A DNA stretch of 64,000 bases from Phorcus lineatus (GCA_921293015.1 OV121092.1:9058001-9122000); one strand, 5' to 3'; positions 39,798 to 52,282 are shown, counted from the first letter of the stretch. Notes: generated by a model from the sequence alone, not told the origin. Numbers and translations are program-made.

Positions 39798-40104
39798 AGG
39801 GGTAGTAGCATGTATTTTCAAAAATGTATAAAGGTATCTCACGAAAACGAAAATAAAGGTTTCTTATTGCAGGACAATGACTTTTAATCAAAGAAGCGAT
39901 TTTAGAACGAACGCACCATATACGAATCTCAAATTATTTAAAAGGTGTTCGCCCAAAAATGGCTGCCAGTGGTTTTTGCTCGATGCTTGATTATTTCCTT
40001 TCGACAACGGATGATCGGTTTGAGATTTTTTGACCAACTGAAGATTAAAGATTTAGCAAAGATTTGGGAAAATTTAAGATTTTTTAAAATGGGCTACTGT
40101 CTCT
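39798..40104. mobile_element. TTAA-flanked MITE 2
   Basis: The element runs from AGGGGTAGTAGCATG to the inverse TGGGCTACTGTCTCT, between TTAA at 39794-39797 and 40105-40108. It contains the phrase AAAATGGCTGCCAGTGG and 'CTTGATTAT...CCTTTTCGAC'-like sequence. A related segment at about 49860-50050 has the same phrases (AAAATGGCCGCCAGTGG), so the family is dispersed. Confidence 0.7.
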
Positions 40105-41179
40105 TTAATTTTAGTTAAAACTTTTTAATACACATCCGTCAGGTCTAAGTTCCATTTTTGGCTTGCTAGACTACAAATCAGCCTATGACATTAAACAAAG
40201 AATACGACACTTGTTTTTCAATGATTTATTTATGGCCTTGCACTTTTTCATTATTATAGTGGGATAGTGTAGACTGGGTAAATTACACTTAAATTAAGCC
40301 TAGACTGTATCATGTCTCCCTTTAATACCAATCATGTTATGGACCGGGACTATGGGCTTGTTTTATGAGTGCGAAAATTGGAATTCAACTTTGTTTATTT
40401 AGTTGGAAATGTATTTGATAAACAACTGTCAGGTCTTACTTTAAGTTTTTATTTAGAAAAATCTGCACATTGATTTGTTTAAAAAGCACAACTATATTTT
40501 TCTTTCATTAAATAATCATGCACTTGCAAAAAGGAACTGATCTTAGCGTCTAGTGAATGGGGGGAAATTAAAGGCGTCATATGTAACCTTCGGTATTGTT
40601 GCCATGGAAACTCATATCTCATGTGTAGTTGTACTACAAGCAATTTTAGCAGAGACATTCATTACTTAGCTAATCGCAAGATGACAACTCGTGAAGGGAC
40701 CGACTGTCTGTCTGGCTGTCACGCATTCCTCTTCTCCCTTGTGAACTCTTACAAACTACTGGCGTCTTCACATCTCACTTCAGCAACCGTAGAGGTGATT
40801 CGTTGAGTTCATACACATTCAGCCAACAGCTTCATAGATTGTAGCGTACACCAAGGCCCTGTTAGTTCTCCAAGGTTGAACTGTTGATAGTCAGTAATGA
40901 ACCTCTTCAGGTTATGACCTATCTATTGATATACAATTATTTACAGTAATTTCTACATTGAGGAACCACATCTTTTAGTGTCATGCATTCTTGAAGATAT
41001 AGTTGTAATGACATTTAGGTATAAAATTATAAATCCTTTACTTCAGTCCATGTGCTTGAAAACGGTGTGTAAAGAAATATACCAATGGTGAGGTGAAATG
41101 GGGTTTAAAGCCGCTTTCAAGAGTATTTCACTTATATCGCGGCCGCTAGTATTATTGCAGGGAGAAAGCATGTAACACC

Positions 41180-42677
41180 GGCATCACCTCACTTGTCCCA
41201 CACCTATATGTTGTGATAGGGATTAAGGGGGGATTAAGAGTGTGGATGTGTGACTATAGCCTGTTCTAATTAGTGTCACTGGTGAACACTTCTCAGAACA
41301 ACTCAGTTCACCCTTAGTAATAAGTCTTTTTAAAAATAAACATTTACTGATTGATACTGATATATATCATAAATGTATCAAATATGAGTATATCATAATA
41401 TTTATAAAAATTTCGAAAAATGATGAATATTACTGATCAATGTTTGCATATTTAAATCTGTTAATGTATACCAATATCAAGTGTTATATGTTTTAAATAA
41501 ATGTCTTACCAACTGCCACTGTGTCCTATAGTCTGAAACAGAATATACCCTAATCCCCCTCTGTTAGCCAATTGGTCATGGCCCAACGCTCCTAAACTCA
41601 GCACAAAAGGTGTGGGACAAGTGAGGTTAAACCTATAGGACACAGTGGCAGTTGGTAAGACATTTATTTAAAACATATAACACTTGATATTGGTATACAT
41701 TAACAGATTTAAATATGCAAACATTGATCAGTAATATTCATCATTTTTCGAAATTTTTATAGATATTATGATATACTCATATTTGATACATTTATGATAT
41801 ATATATATATATGGAAATTGAAACTCAATATAGCACTTGGTATCACAAATTTGCATCACTCTAACACATTAAAGTCCAACAAAATGCAGCACAGCATTGA
41901 GGTAATAACGGGGGTCTTGGCACCAGTGATGAGCAAGTTCTTCAGTTCAAGAATTCTCTCGTCGATACGACGATATTTCCTTCTCTTAGGTGGAAGTCTG
42001 CCCCCATTTTCAAGTTGTTTGATGATGACTTCGACGTCATCTTGTTCGGCCTTGATCAAGTCCAGGAACTTATAGATGTTTGAATGTCCTGGACCCTGCT
42101 TCTTCAATATACTGTGCCAGCCCTCCAGATGATTCGTTGTTCTTGGCCCCACAGTGTCAAAATGGTTCCAGATTTCTCTATCCCCATTGATCCACTGCTC
42201 TGTCACATAGTCTGCAAACCGGTTGATTCTTGGGACATCTGTCTCAGCTTCTTCAAGGGCGTGGAACCAGGAATCGTCAATGTCACAGGGTCCTACCAGG
42301 GCAAGGGCACAGGCACGTTTGATGAGGAGGTTGACAGATGGGTCCGTGTTGAAGAGGGTCTTCTTCTTTATTTTTCACAGTAGTATGATTAAAAATCAGT
42401 AAATGTTTATTTTTAAAAAGACTTATTACTAAGGGTGAACTGAGTTGTTCTGAGAAGTGTTCACCAGTGACACTAATTAGAACAGGCTATAGTCACACAT
42501 CCACACTCTTAATCCCCCCTTAATCCCTATCACAACATATAGGTGTGGGACAAGTGAGGTGATGCCGTCCTATAGTCTGAAACAGAATATACCCTAATCC
42601 CCCTCTGTTAGCCAATTGGTCATGGCCCAACGCTCCTAAACTCAGCACAAAAGGTGTGGGACAAGTGAGGTTAAACC
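41180..42677 (-). mobile_element. Mutator-like DNA transposon with nested inverted repeats, inserted in a SINE
   Basis: The element is flanked by GTAACACC (41172-41179, 42678-42685), an 8-bp target duplication. Its left end (CCTCACTTGTCCCACACC, 41180-41352) is repeated inverted at 42394-42566, giving essentially perfect 173-bp inverted repeats. A second inverted pair of about 171 bp (41361-41531 and 41633-41803) encloses a 101-bp loop. A 111-bp block is present twice in direct orientation: in that loop (41523-41633) and at the extreme right end (42567-42677). Its own end repeats the CCTCACTTGTCCCACACC terminus. The space between 41804 and 42393 holds a transposase fragment on the minus strand. 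Long inverted ends, an 8-bp duplication and the MULE-type protein agree with a Mutator-like element. Confidence 0.88.
41856..42375 (-). pseudogene. C-terminal fragment of a MULE transposase
   Basis: On the minus strand an open frame of about 170 residues runs from near 42375 to 41856. It includes NLLIKRACALALVGPCDIDD, INRFADYVTEQWI, PRTTNHLEGWHSILKK and PPKRRKYRRIDERI. This pattern (W..YD....RTNN..EGWH...L, then a KKYR..D.RI helix) is the region downstream of the DDE core in MULE transposases and FLYWCH-associated proteins. The catalytic N-terminal part is absent and no start codon fits, so the copy cannot be autonomous. The longest uninterrupted ATG frame is 41856-42206. Confidence 0.8.
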
Positions 42678-43139
42678 GTAACACCATTGTGGCTATGCAT
42701 TGCGGTGAAACCTGCGAGCGTCGGCTGGAACTAGCGAACCATGGGTGGTACTGCACTGATATTTGGTGAAGCATTGCACCCAAACCTGACTGCGTGTAGA
42801 ACAGTTCTCTACTGCAGACAAAGTTGCCGAGCCCCTGGCGGGATTCGAACCAGGGACCTTTTGATCCGAACGCGCTAACCACTGCGCTATCCCGCCCCGG
42901 ATATATACCAAAAGAGTCGCTATCCTGTTCATAAAGTAGTATAGAATACTAAAAATCCAGACTTCAATGAGCAAGAACACAAATTTTGACAGGGCATTTT
43001 TTATTGTAATTTTCAGTTTCAATATTTTTCAGTTACCCTTATCAGTTTGGTGGATGTGTTGTGACAGCACACAGTTACATTGTAACTAAATAACTGCAAA
43101 TTTCGGGTGTCACTATAGAAGATGCGAATTAAGTACAGA

Positions 43140-43270
43140 ATATATAGTTTATGATGATACAACGTCCTTACTTACAGAAGTGCGACGTTTCAGGTCAAGA
43201 TTCTGATATATGCTTGAAATAGTACAGGATTCTCAACCGAAACGTCGCTACTCTGTGAGCAAAGAAGTCG
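43140..43270. repeat. Imperfect inverted repeat around GCGACGTTTC
   Basis: TACAGAAGTGCGACGTTTC (about 43173) and GAAACGTCGCTACTCTGTG (about 43239) form an imperfect inverted pair spaced by about 50 bp. It could be a short MITE. From here to 44.9 kb nothing further is recognised. Confidence 0.4.
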
Positions 43271-44969
43271 TTAAACCATTTAATCTTTAATTTTTAATCC
43301 CGTTCAATTAAGTTCAGAGAATCTCTGCTAAAAAATATTTTTAACCTTTACTTGTTCCATTTGACCCATTAAAGTTTATTTTATGCAATTATATTGTCTA
43401 TCTGTGTAACATCTGAATACTTACCCGATAAGTTGTAGAAAAGGTAAGAAAACATGTTTGAATCATTCAAATTTTGGAAATGGATTCGCGCAAACTCATA
43501 AAGATAAAATCTATTATTGCTTCACTACGTTACGCAGAAATGAACATTTAGATTTCATTTTAATGAGATTGGGTTTCGCGTTCCTTTGCCGAACTTAATA
43601 CGTCCGGATAAGATAACCTTATACTTAAAGTACCATTGATCAGTTTTGCATTTGGTAACGTTAACTTTGGATTTACTTCAAAACAAAACGTTCTACGGTG
43701 CCTTTAAATGTAAATCTACTGTTCTGCAGCTAAGGTGATACATGTGCGTTCATATCCAAGCCACGCCCCTTCCTGCAATAACAGTAGCCAGATGTTTATA
43801 GGTAATGCACTGTTGGATTGTAAAAGTCGTTCTGAATAACAAGGGACATAACTCTTAGTTCCAATTACCCACACTTACGAATGTGTAACAGCACACTCAC
43901 TCCAAATAACGCAAACATTTCTAAACAGGCCTTACATTTAAAGAACTCTTCTTAACATTGTTGATCACTTCTGGATAGCGATATGGAGACTTAAATGAAC
44001 TCCATTCTTTTTGTGTTTGTAAGTGTGTGTAATTATGTGTACAAGCAGAGCAATTTAAATGAACTTATTAGCTCATAAATATGTTTTACTTTATCATTTG
44101 TATTCTTATAACGTTGATTCATCATGATATTGCGGTTATTTGTGTCATTTTCTTACAAGGTAATTTACTGAATTCTTTCGTAATAGATCCATTTATTGAA
44201 GCCTGCATTTTTGTTCATACCGTCATTTCTGACCACATATGGTAAGTCATTTAATTGTTTTATATATTAGTTTTTAGTCATTGGTGAATAACGTTAACAG
44301 TTTTCTGGACTCATCATTAATTATGGGATTTTTAGATCAACCCCCAACCCGATCTCATCCCACCTGACTCCAATATTCTGAATGTTTTCGTATGAATTAA
44401 AAAACCATCCAATTCCACCAAACGTCCTATGTAGATTCCTGTATCTCCTGATTTGTGATACCATATATACTCATTCTGCACTCGGAGGTTACATCTGGGA
44501 TGGATGAATCAATGGTTTGACCATGACCTTGTTAAAATGCGGAATGGCACAATAACCTTGTCGTCTATTAACTCGAATTGCCGGGACATTTTACTCACCG
44601 AAATGTTACAAATGGGACAAATTTTGTTGATGCAGTTGTCGTACGCAAATGCTATGCTTAATGTTTCAGTCAAATATGTTTTACTACAATTCTATTGCGT
44701 TCCATGCAGGAAAGGTCATTTAAAACCAAATCTTTGAGTTAGGTATGCCAATGAATCTGCCTTCGTAGTTTTCTCTTTGGTTATACCATGTTAAATAATA
44801 ATTTCGATCGTTTTTTTCATCGTTCGAGCGTTGAATCATGAATTCAAATCATTTTGGATTTCGTTATCATCTTTTGATCGTTGAATCACAGTTTACAATC
44901 ATGGAAGATTTTAAATGTTCGATATCATCGTGAAATTACTACTCCCGGTCAAAGAAGATCTTTATTGCT

Positions 44970-45180
44970 TTTTATCTCATGCCGGTAATTGTTGTTTTAA
45001 TATCCCATGCGGAACATCACATTAACTTTCACGCCAGTGACGGTTGTTTTATTGCCCACGTGGCAATTAACGTTAACTTTCACGCCAGTAATTGTTGTTT
45101 CATTACCCACGCTGCAATTAACGTTAACTTTCACGCCGGTAATTGTTGTTTTATTGCCAATGCGGAACTTCACATTAACT
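44970..45180. repeat. 57-bp minisatellite, about four units
   Basis: Units share TTAACTTTCACGCC(A/G)GTAATTGTTGTTT(T/C)ATTGCCCACG. The period is 57 bp, a multiple of three, so two frames stay open through the array (for example 44979-45182). The translations are repetitive with no domain, so I do not call a gene. Confidence 0.8.
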
Positions 45181-45889
45181 AATCACTCACTCACTCGCTC
45201 CCACTGGCAGTTTTCACCCATGTTCTTACACGTCATTTGATAATCAAATCTTAAATTAAGGGAAAGTTATTAATGAAGATACTATCCGATATGAATACAT
45301 ATCTTTGTTGGCATCCTGAATTCCTAACTACTAATATCTTTCACTCAATTCATAAACCAAAGATTTTGATTGTTTCTAATTAATTTTTCAAGGTCGATAG
45401 GAAATTTCCAAGTTTGATATGCCCACCGGTTTTATTCCTCTGAGTCTATGGTTATCAATGACCTTTAAAGTTTTGCTTTCCTTCAGCAATAATGTATTAA
45501 TATTCGCGGCATGTTCTGTCACCTGTCTTCTCCTACTGCCCCGTAAAATCACCTGTGAATCACGAGCGAAACTAATAGATAAACGGTAAGGACATGTGGA
45601 GTCTGCATGGTCCAGTTCAAATATTGAAATACTTTAACCTGTATAAACACGTGTAATTTTCCTTATCATGATATTATTTACACAAATGTAACTCTCCCTT
45701 GGAAGAATAAAGACTATAAATATATGATGGTCCTCCGACCTTAAAACATTAAAACAATAGATCATATTGGCTGCATGTAGCCCTTTGAGCAGGTATCAGC
45801 AACTGGATATAGCGCCAGTTAAATGTCCACAAATCACCTCATACATTTGATTCAGATTCAGTGAAAGACAGTATGCTAGTATATATAAG

Positions 45890-46375
45890 ACGAAGACACG
45901 TCCGTGGGTTATGATTAAGATCTATTAGTGGTTTACGATTAAAACACGTTAATGGATAATAATTAAGACATGCTGATGGGTTATGATTTAGACCTGTTAA
46001 CGGGTTAGTGTTAGGAAATGTTAACGGGTTTTGGTTAAGACATGTTAACGGGTTGTGGTTAGGACATGTTAAAGGTTTGTGGTTAGGACATGTTAACGGG
46101 TTGTGGTTAGGACATGTTAACGGGTTGTGGTTAGGACATGTTCACGAGTTGTGGTTTGGACAGGTTGACAGGTAAAGATTCACACGCGTTTGTGAATTTT
46201 GATTCAGACATGTTAACAGACAAAGATTAAAACATAGTAATGGGTTTTGATAAAGAAAATTAATCAGGTTTTGACTAAAACATTCTCAGGGGTTACGATA
46301 ACTACATAATAACGGGATTAAGACATGTTAACGAGTAATGATTATGAATTGTTAATGGGTTATAATAAAGACATA
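45890..46375. repeat. 24-bp minisatellite (GTTAACGGGTTGTGGTTAGGACAT-type)
   Basis: About 20 units of roughly 24 bp share ACATGTTAACGGGTT(G/A)TG(G/A)TTA. The central units (46010-46140) are almost identical and the edges are diverged, the usual pattern of an array that keeps renewing its middle. It is noncoding. Confidence 0.85.
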
Positions 46376-47193
46376 TTTTCTTTATTGATATGATCATATC
46401 GTTTTATTTTGAATGCTATCGGATCGCGTTTATGTTAAAAAGGCTTAATTACGATCAACTGATGACGTCAACCTAATGTTTCTTAACGTAATGGGAGACG
46501 TCATATGAAAGTGTTAAATCACTGGGTAGAATCAGATGTTATTTCACACATGAAAATACGACTTTTATTGTTACTGATCAATTGCATATGTTACCACTGG
46601 CACTGAAAATAAAATATCAAAATGATCATTTAGTCAATACCATACAGTTAATAGTTATATTCTATCCGTTCCAATCAGAAAGTGTCACATGATGTCCTAG
46701 TTAAGCGTCGGTGTTTTTAAATGACGAGAATTAATGCGTAGTCACAAGTAGACCGGGGCCTTATTTCATCAGATCTTCTTGAAAGAAAAATTACCACCTA
46801 CCTCAGGATATCACAGAAGGACTAACATAAAAGCCATATAAAAGTAAGAACCATTCTTTTCTTGCTTTAAATGTGAAGGTCAATTTGGTACATAGTGAAG
46901 GACAAATGCGATTGTCTTGGGGTCATGAAAGCAAGAAAGATAGGCATCACCCAGGACATCATAACACTTTTGTTCTGTTTTATTTTCATTTGATTGCAAT
47001 AAACCAGATTTTCAGGTCTTTTTGTGATACATCAAATATTTCAGTCAAGGATAAGATAGAAGCACAAAAGGTAAGATTACAATACAAGAATCAAAGGTAC
47101 GTGATGGACTTATGCATGTGAAGAAGTGAATTCAGGAGTTCACTCTTTCACAGTATTCTCAATCTTAATAGTATTTTCCATTTCACGAAACAA

Positions 47194-47295
47194 GGGCCTA
47201 GATTTTCGAAGCTATCTTAGTGCTAAGATAGTCGTAAGCCAATGTTAATGTATCTTACTTACGACGATCTAAGTGAGCTTCGAAAATCTAGGCCC
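47194..47295. mobile_element. 102-bp palindromic MITE
   Basis: The element reads GGGCCTAGATTTTCGAAGCT inward from both ends. The arms continue imperfectly through CTTAG/GTCGTAAG blocks, so almost the whole element can fold on itself. The target duplication is unclear. Confidence 0.75.
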
Positions 47296-47659
47296 AGACA
47301 TTGTCCTTATTTTACATTTTCTCTATAAGTTTTCCATATTTTACGAAATGATGCAATTTTCGGTGCTAAGTCATCCGATATGGGCCACAAAGTAGAGATA
47401 CACTTGAAATCAATCCGCCCATGCGCGTGATTTGCCATTGTGTTACACAACGCGACACGACTACAGTAATTGTTTATCATTACACGTGCTTAGATCGTGC
47501 TACCAACGTCTGTCCCATGCTTTTATATTCAAATGAACAACACAGGATTCTTACTGACAAACTAATTCTCCAAATCCGCCAGCCCTGCGTATAGTCTTTT
47601 GACAAAACACTAATTAAAAATCGAAGGGGTGGATGTTTAAGTCTCGACTCAAGTCCTTT

Positions 47660-48330
47660 GAAAAGTTGTTTTTTCAAGTTTTAGACGTTTTGATTTTCGT
47701 TTTCTCGAATGTTGTTGAATGAACGATTTCTTAGTACGCATATCGCCGACCGATCGTTTCCTAGACGTGCTCGATAGGGTGAAGATCTGAACTTTCACTT
47801 TGCCAGTCGAGGGATTCGATATCCTGCTGCCTCTAAGGGGCTGTGACCATCTTAGCATCACGGGAATGGACGCTGTCCTCCTGGGATCTTGTAATCAATT
47901 AGAGGATTTGCATGGTTGAAAGGCAGTAGATTGTCCCAATGGTGTCAAGACCGGACTTCTCTGTTTCAATTGTGCCCTAGCGACCTTGATGTCCATCTTC
48001 TGCTGATGACAAAGCATGTCTAAACTGGAACTGATCAACGAACAACCTCTACTGTTGCCAAAATTAATATAATGTTTGTTGGGTTAAGTGCCGTATTGGG
48101 GAGACGCCGGACACGTCAGCGGCCGTCAGAAACATACATGAGGTGCCAGCATTCGTCAGACAGAATGACACGTCGTCAAGTACGCAATTTTCAACCTTGT
48201 CGAAAATGTGCGAAAGCCAAAGAAGGTGCATATGATTTTCGTGAAGACCTGCCGTCAACAGATGTTTTTCACTAGCTCCAGTGATATGTTCACTCCCTCC
48301 TTTGCCGCAACAAAGTTGATTGCAAATGAA
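47660..48330 (-). pseudogene. Decayed Tc1/mariner transposase
   Basis: On the minus strand, from high to low coordinates, I read LLTAGLHENHMHLLW (Tc1-like LLT..H...RL.W), then VILSDECWHLMYVSDGR (V.FSDE..F....DGR, catalytic Asp region), and finally QQDIESLDWQSESSDLHPIE followed by HV*ETIGRRYA. The last is the classical DWP..SPDLNPIEHVWD..GRR block with its conserved Trp changed to a stop. Several frame changes and stops separate the blocks, so the copy is dead. Inverted ends were not identified. Open plus-strand frames here are shadows. Confidence 0.85.
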
Positions 48331-48589
48331 TACGGTTCTTCACGTGCCACACTGAGCAATCTTCTTTCATCTCGTCAAGCGGCGACCTTGTCTTCAATTG
48401 TTCCACAATAATTTTTAATTTTTATTTTCTTTTTTTTATTTCCATATTTTTCGTATTTTACAATAGATCAATTTGACAAAAAGTGCGTTCAAAATACAAT
48501 AAAGAAAAACAAGGGAAATAGTTGTCCCATAGAGAGAAATACATATAATATACATTCATGTGACCGTTAGCATGTTATGAACAGAGTGA

Positions 48590-48930
48590 TAAATAGTGTT
48601 ACATAAACAAAGACATTATTGAAAGTTGACTTCTATACATCAATCTCTCAGTATATATGTATCTCAGTATGTGCTGGTGACAGACATGCAGGGTTTTTAG
48701 TGGCCTTAAGCACTTTACAGACATTGTAATAAGTGTTTTACTTATAAAGACAATGTTGAAAGTTAACTATTATAAATAAATTTCTCATTATGGCATATAT
48801 GCAGGTTTTAAGTGACTTCTTAGCACTTTACAGACATAATGATAATAATCGTTACTTTGACAACGACAATGTTGAAAATTAAACTTCTATAAATCAATTC
48901 TCAGTATAGTATGTAATGAGGATCAGAACT
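48590..48930. repeat. Three diverged tandem copies, 105-150 bp
   Basis: The phrase AAGACAATGTTGAAAGTTAA...TATAAATCAATTCTCAGTAT...CACTTTACAGACAT recurs at about 48606, 48757 and 48861. Noncoding. Confidence 0.65.
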
Positions 48931-49189
48931 TGACGAATAATATAATATATATATTTTTATGACACTACGACAAACACTCACACGTCTATCACAGCCAAAA
49001 TGGCAACCAATGCCGAAAGTCTGCGGTCTATGATAACCGAACTAACAAGTTTAGTGTATAATAAACCTGTTCAATATACTAGCTTTGAGTATGTATGTAA
49101 AGTATGTTCTTAAGACTTAACACTTATCGTTGTTGTGTTACTTATATTACAACCTTTTAGGTCCTCTTTCATTTATCTTAAAGCTTTTT

Positions 49190-49450
49190 TAAAAGATCTA
49201 GACTTGCTGAATGAATGAGGAGTCAGACTGTATGTAAATAATCTATTGGTTACGCCGTGGTGTAAAATATTCACACAGGTATCTTAATTTCTAAATGCGT
49301 TTTTAGTAATCTAGACTTGCTGAAAGATAAGTAAGAACGTACTGAAATATCTCAATGTTTGCAATATGCATCCGTTTATAAATATTTCTGATGGCTTCTT
49401 GGAGTAAACTAGACTTGCTGAAAATGAACCTAGACTGTAATTAAGACTAT
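49190..49450. repeat. Three copies of a CTAGACTTGCTGAA-containing repeat
   Basis: CTAGACTTGCTGAA occurs at 49199, 49311 and 49409 (spacing 112 and 98 bp), with related flanks. A similar phrase (CTAGATTTGCTGAATG) occurs near 8641, so the unit may be dispersed. Nothing else is recognised between 49.45 and 52.2 kb apart from the microsatellite at 50597, a fragment related to the 39.8-kb MITE near 49.9 kb, and the 30-bp block at 51481. Confidence 0.55.
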
Positions 49451-50596
49451 TATCGCATTCTATACTATCACCTGTATTACTTTAGAATTACGTGTTTAAT
49501 AACTAAAATACTGTTGAGAACACGTTAAACCCTAAGTCACTCACTCAATACTTAAGACTTAAGAATGTGTGAGTTGTGAATCTTTCAAACGTTCGAGGAA
49601 AGCAGTTTTTCTACCAAAGAGTGTGTGAATCGGCTACAATGCTACGGTATAAAAACACAGCCTCATATACCAGCACTACTGACACAGATATGCACGAGTT
49701 ACTGGCGAGTTCACGTATGGAATTCGTCCAAGGCTACAGCAAGAATTCGTGCTTAATGGTTTACTTTTCATAAGTGTCACTTTTACCTTATTTCCTCGAA
49801 AAAACTGTAGAACCGCATTAGAGAACTGGTGCTTAAATGGACACGTTTTTAGAAAAATAAAGTTTTTCACGAAAACGAAAAGAAATTTTTCCAACTCCGA
49901 GACAATTTTCAAAATAATAAAAATAGTTTTTAAAGGATAGCGAATCCACTGCTCTATCTCAAAAGGTTAAAAAGTGTTTTTAAAAATGGCCGCCAGTGGT
50001 ATTTCCTTGATTCTTGATTATGTCCTTTTCGACTACAGATGATCGGGTTGAGTAAAGAAATGTTTTTACACTCTGAAGTTAATACATTGGCATAAGCAAG
50101 TGTTTGGTTAGAAAAAAAGAAGAAATAAATCTTTTTTAAAAAAACGTGCTATTTGGAGTTACACGCGTACGTGGGATTCCCAGATACAGTACGGTCACAC
50201 TAATGTAAGAATAAGACTATTGTCTGGGAACCGTGCTTGCGGATAGTTTTTTACGAATACATAGGGTTCCTTGCACCACAAGGGAGACAACTGAACATAG
50301 CCTATAAACGAAGAAGGATAAATAAAAAAATACTTGCAAAACTCCTTAATAGACACTGCTATCATTATAATACATGTTTTGGGAACATACCATATGAGAG
50401 TCTTCTGAATATATTGATGCTTGATGCATATCATTTCCGGTAAATGGACGATCGCTGATGTATCTTAGATCACCGAAAAATAAATTGTTCTGTATAACAC
50501 CTTGAGTCTAATCGAAACCCGGCGCCTCTTTTTTTCCCCAAACAGTTGTATCCCCAGTGTCCAATAGATCGCGGAGGATTTCCGGTCTTAGTTTGT

Positions 50597-50625
50597 AGAC
50601 AGACAGACAGACAGACAGACAGACA
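50597..50625. repeat. (CAGA)n microsatellite
   Basis: About seven CAGA units, preceded by TTTGTAGA and followed by CAATAGTTTATTAACG. It mirrors the TGTC run near 5340 on the other strand. Confidence 0.9.
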
Positions 50626-52282
50626 ATAGTTTATTAACGTCTCACTTCTGTACATAGCTAAGATACATTTACATTTATACACACGATTCATTTATAAAAC
50701 ATGTACAGAACCATTCAATATAGAATTATGAGAGACCTAAAACATTATTTAACCATATAACAAGTCTTTCCTACGTTGTAGAATTAAAAAGCAGATTTTG
50801 GCTGTATTAAAACAGATATCAGGATTGGTAAAGATAAAATACGTTTTTTCAAGATGTAGTAGTTTTAGACTCATCTCAGTAGGTTAACAACAATTAGTAA
50901 ATTACCGTCGTATCGTATTGTAGCTTTGCATGACCAATTTTCGATAGGAGGGCGGTGACGAAGTGAGAAGACACCATCGTTTTCAATATGACATTGTCAA
51001 ACATTATCAATCTGATAAAAATTCAGAATTGCGGTGTCAATGATTCGCCGTCATGCAATATCTTAAACAAACTAAACATGAACATGATCAACAATGACTT
51101 TGTTTTTACCTATATCAAAACTTGACATTTATATATGTCATAAGTTCTTCAAAATCTTAGATATCCAATTTAATAAATGGCAAAAGTGACTACTTCTAAC
51201 AAATAATGCAGTTTGACGCGACATCATTTAGCGCATGTTGGACCATCTGATGTATTCCTTCCGGATCTGAGCGTTTTTGTGTTTTTATACTAATTACGAC
51301 TCTGGATATCTTGTTCATTGCTTAAAGAGCCACTCCGTGAGTTGTTGAAGTCATATATACCGAACTTAATCAATGGTGTCATTTGATCGCGAAGTATCCA
51401 CTGTTACCACACAAAAAAAAACACATTTTAAAGCTTATTGGTTTTTTTACAGTGACAATATGAAGGTAGAACGTCGCAATTATGATCGAAAACCGGACAG
51501 TGACGCGCGTGATTTCCTGCCCCACACTGACCACAAGCCGATAATCGCGCAGTGTCAACTTATGCAAGATACTTTATTGAAAATGTGCCTCTGTTTGCCA
51601 AGCGGTACATTGGGTTTTTGATGAATGTTGCATGGGATGTATTCAAGCGCGGGCGACTTGGGTTGTACTACATAAGTAATGCAGGAAAGCCTTAAGCATG
51701 CATTTTGTGTGGCGCTATATAAATACCCTAATTATAAACTTATGAAATCTTTAATAGGGTAATCTCGCTGTCAAAATTACTTTTACGAAAAATATTTCTG
51801 TAGTAATTTCATTTGACAGATAAAATATCCTGTTAGAACCGTCTTTAGTTATTGACATTTCTAAAATATCCTAAAAAATGCAACAACAAAAAAAGATATT
51901 GCACCCCTTTTACTGGTGGTGAAAAAACAAGGTGATGCCTGCTGGTCTAGGAAAATACCAGTAGTTTTTTTATTGATATAATTTTGGAAAAACTTTTGGA
52001 AGTTATCTGTTTTATAGGTATCATTTTTTTTATAGATTTTAAATGGTAACTTGGAACCTAGATTCTCAGAAACCAATACAGAAATTTCTACAGAACGTTT
52101 ACCGGGCCAATGAGGTACAAGGAAACACCATGACATTTCAATGGTTTAGATTTATTCACTGAAATCAGTCTTTTTGTTCAAGTGTTCTTCAGTGAATAAC
52201 CATGGAAGCCAACGAGACCTCAGTATTGTTATTTTTTAACTACATCAAGTGTAACTAAGTAGCCCTTATGAAACCGAAACGC

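Larger units (their letters stand above)
41086..42902 (-). mobile_element. tRNA-derived SINE, reverse orientation, split by a Mutator-like insertion
   Basis: The tRNA-like head lies at 42823-42902 (box A and box B in reverse; minus strand reads GGGGCGGGATAGCGCAGTGG) and continues to 42678. The 3' tail is at 41086-41179, ending in the reverse complement of GCGG..TTAAACCCC. The two parts join into the same element type as 19397-19682. It is flanked by ATATACCAA at 41077-41085 and 42903-42911. The 1.5-kb MULE at 41180-42677 interrupts it, so the SINE inserted first. Confidence 0.88.

Noticed and set aside
42823-42902. Possible tRNA gene on the minus strand
   Set aside because: It has A and B boxes, but continues into a SINE body also found at 19397 and is flanked by a target duplication, so it is the head of a SINE.
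44979-45240. Two overlapping open frames with repeated VNFHA/TVVLLP-type peptides
   Set aside because: Both are by-products of a 57-bp minisatellite.
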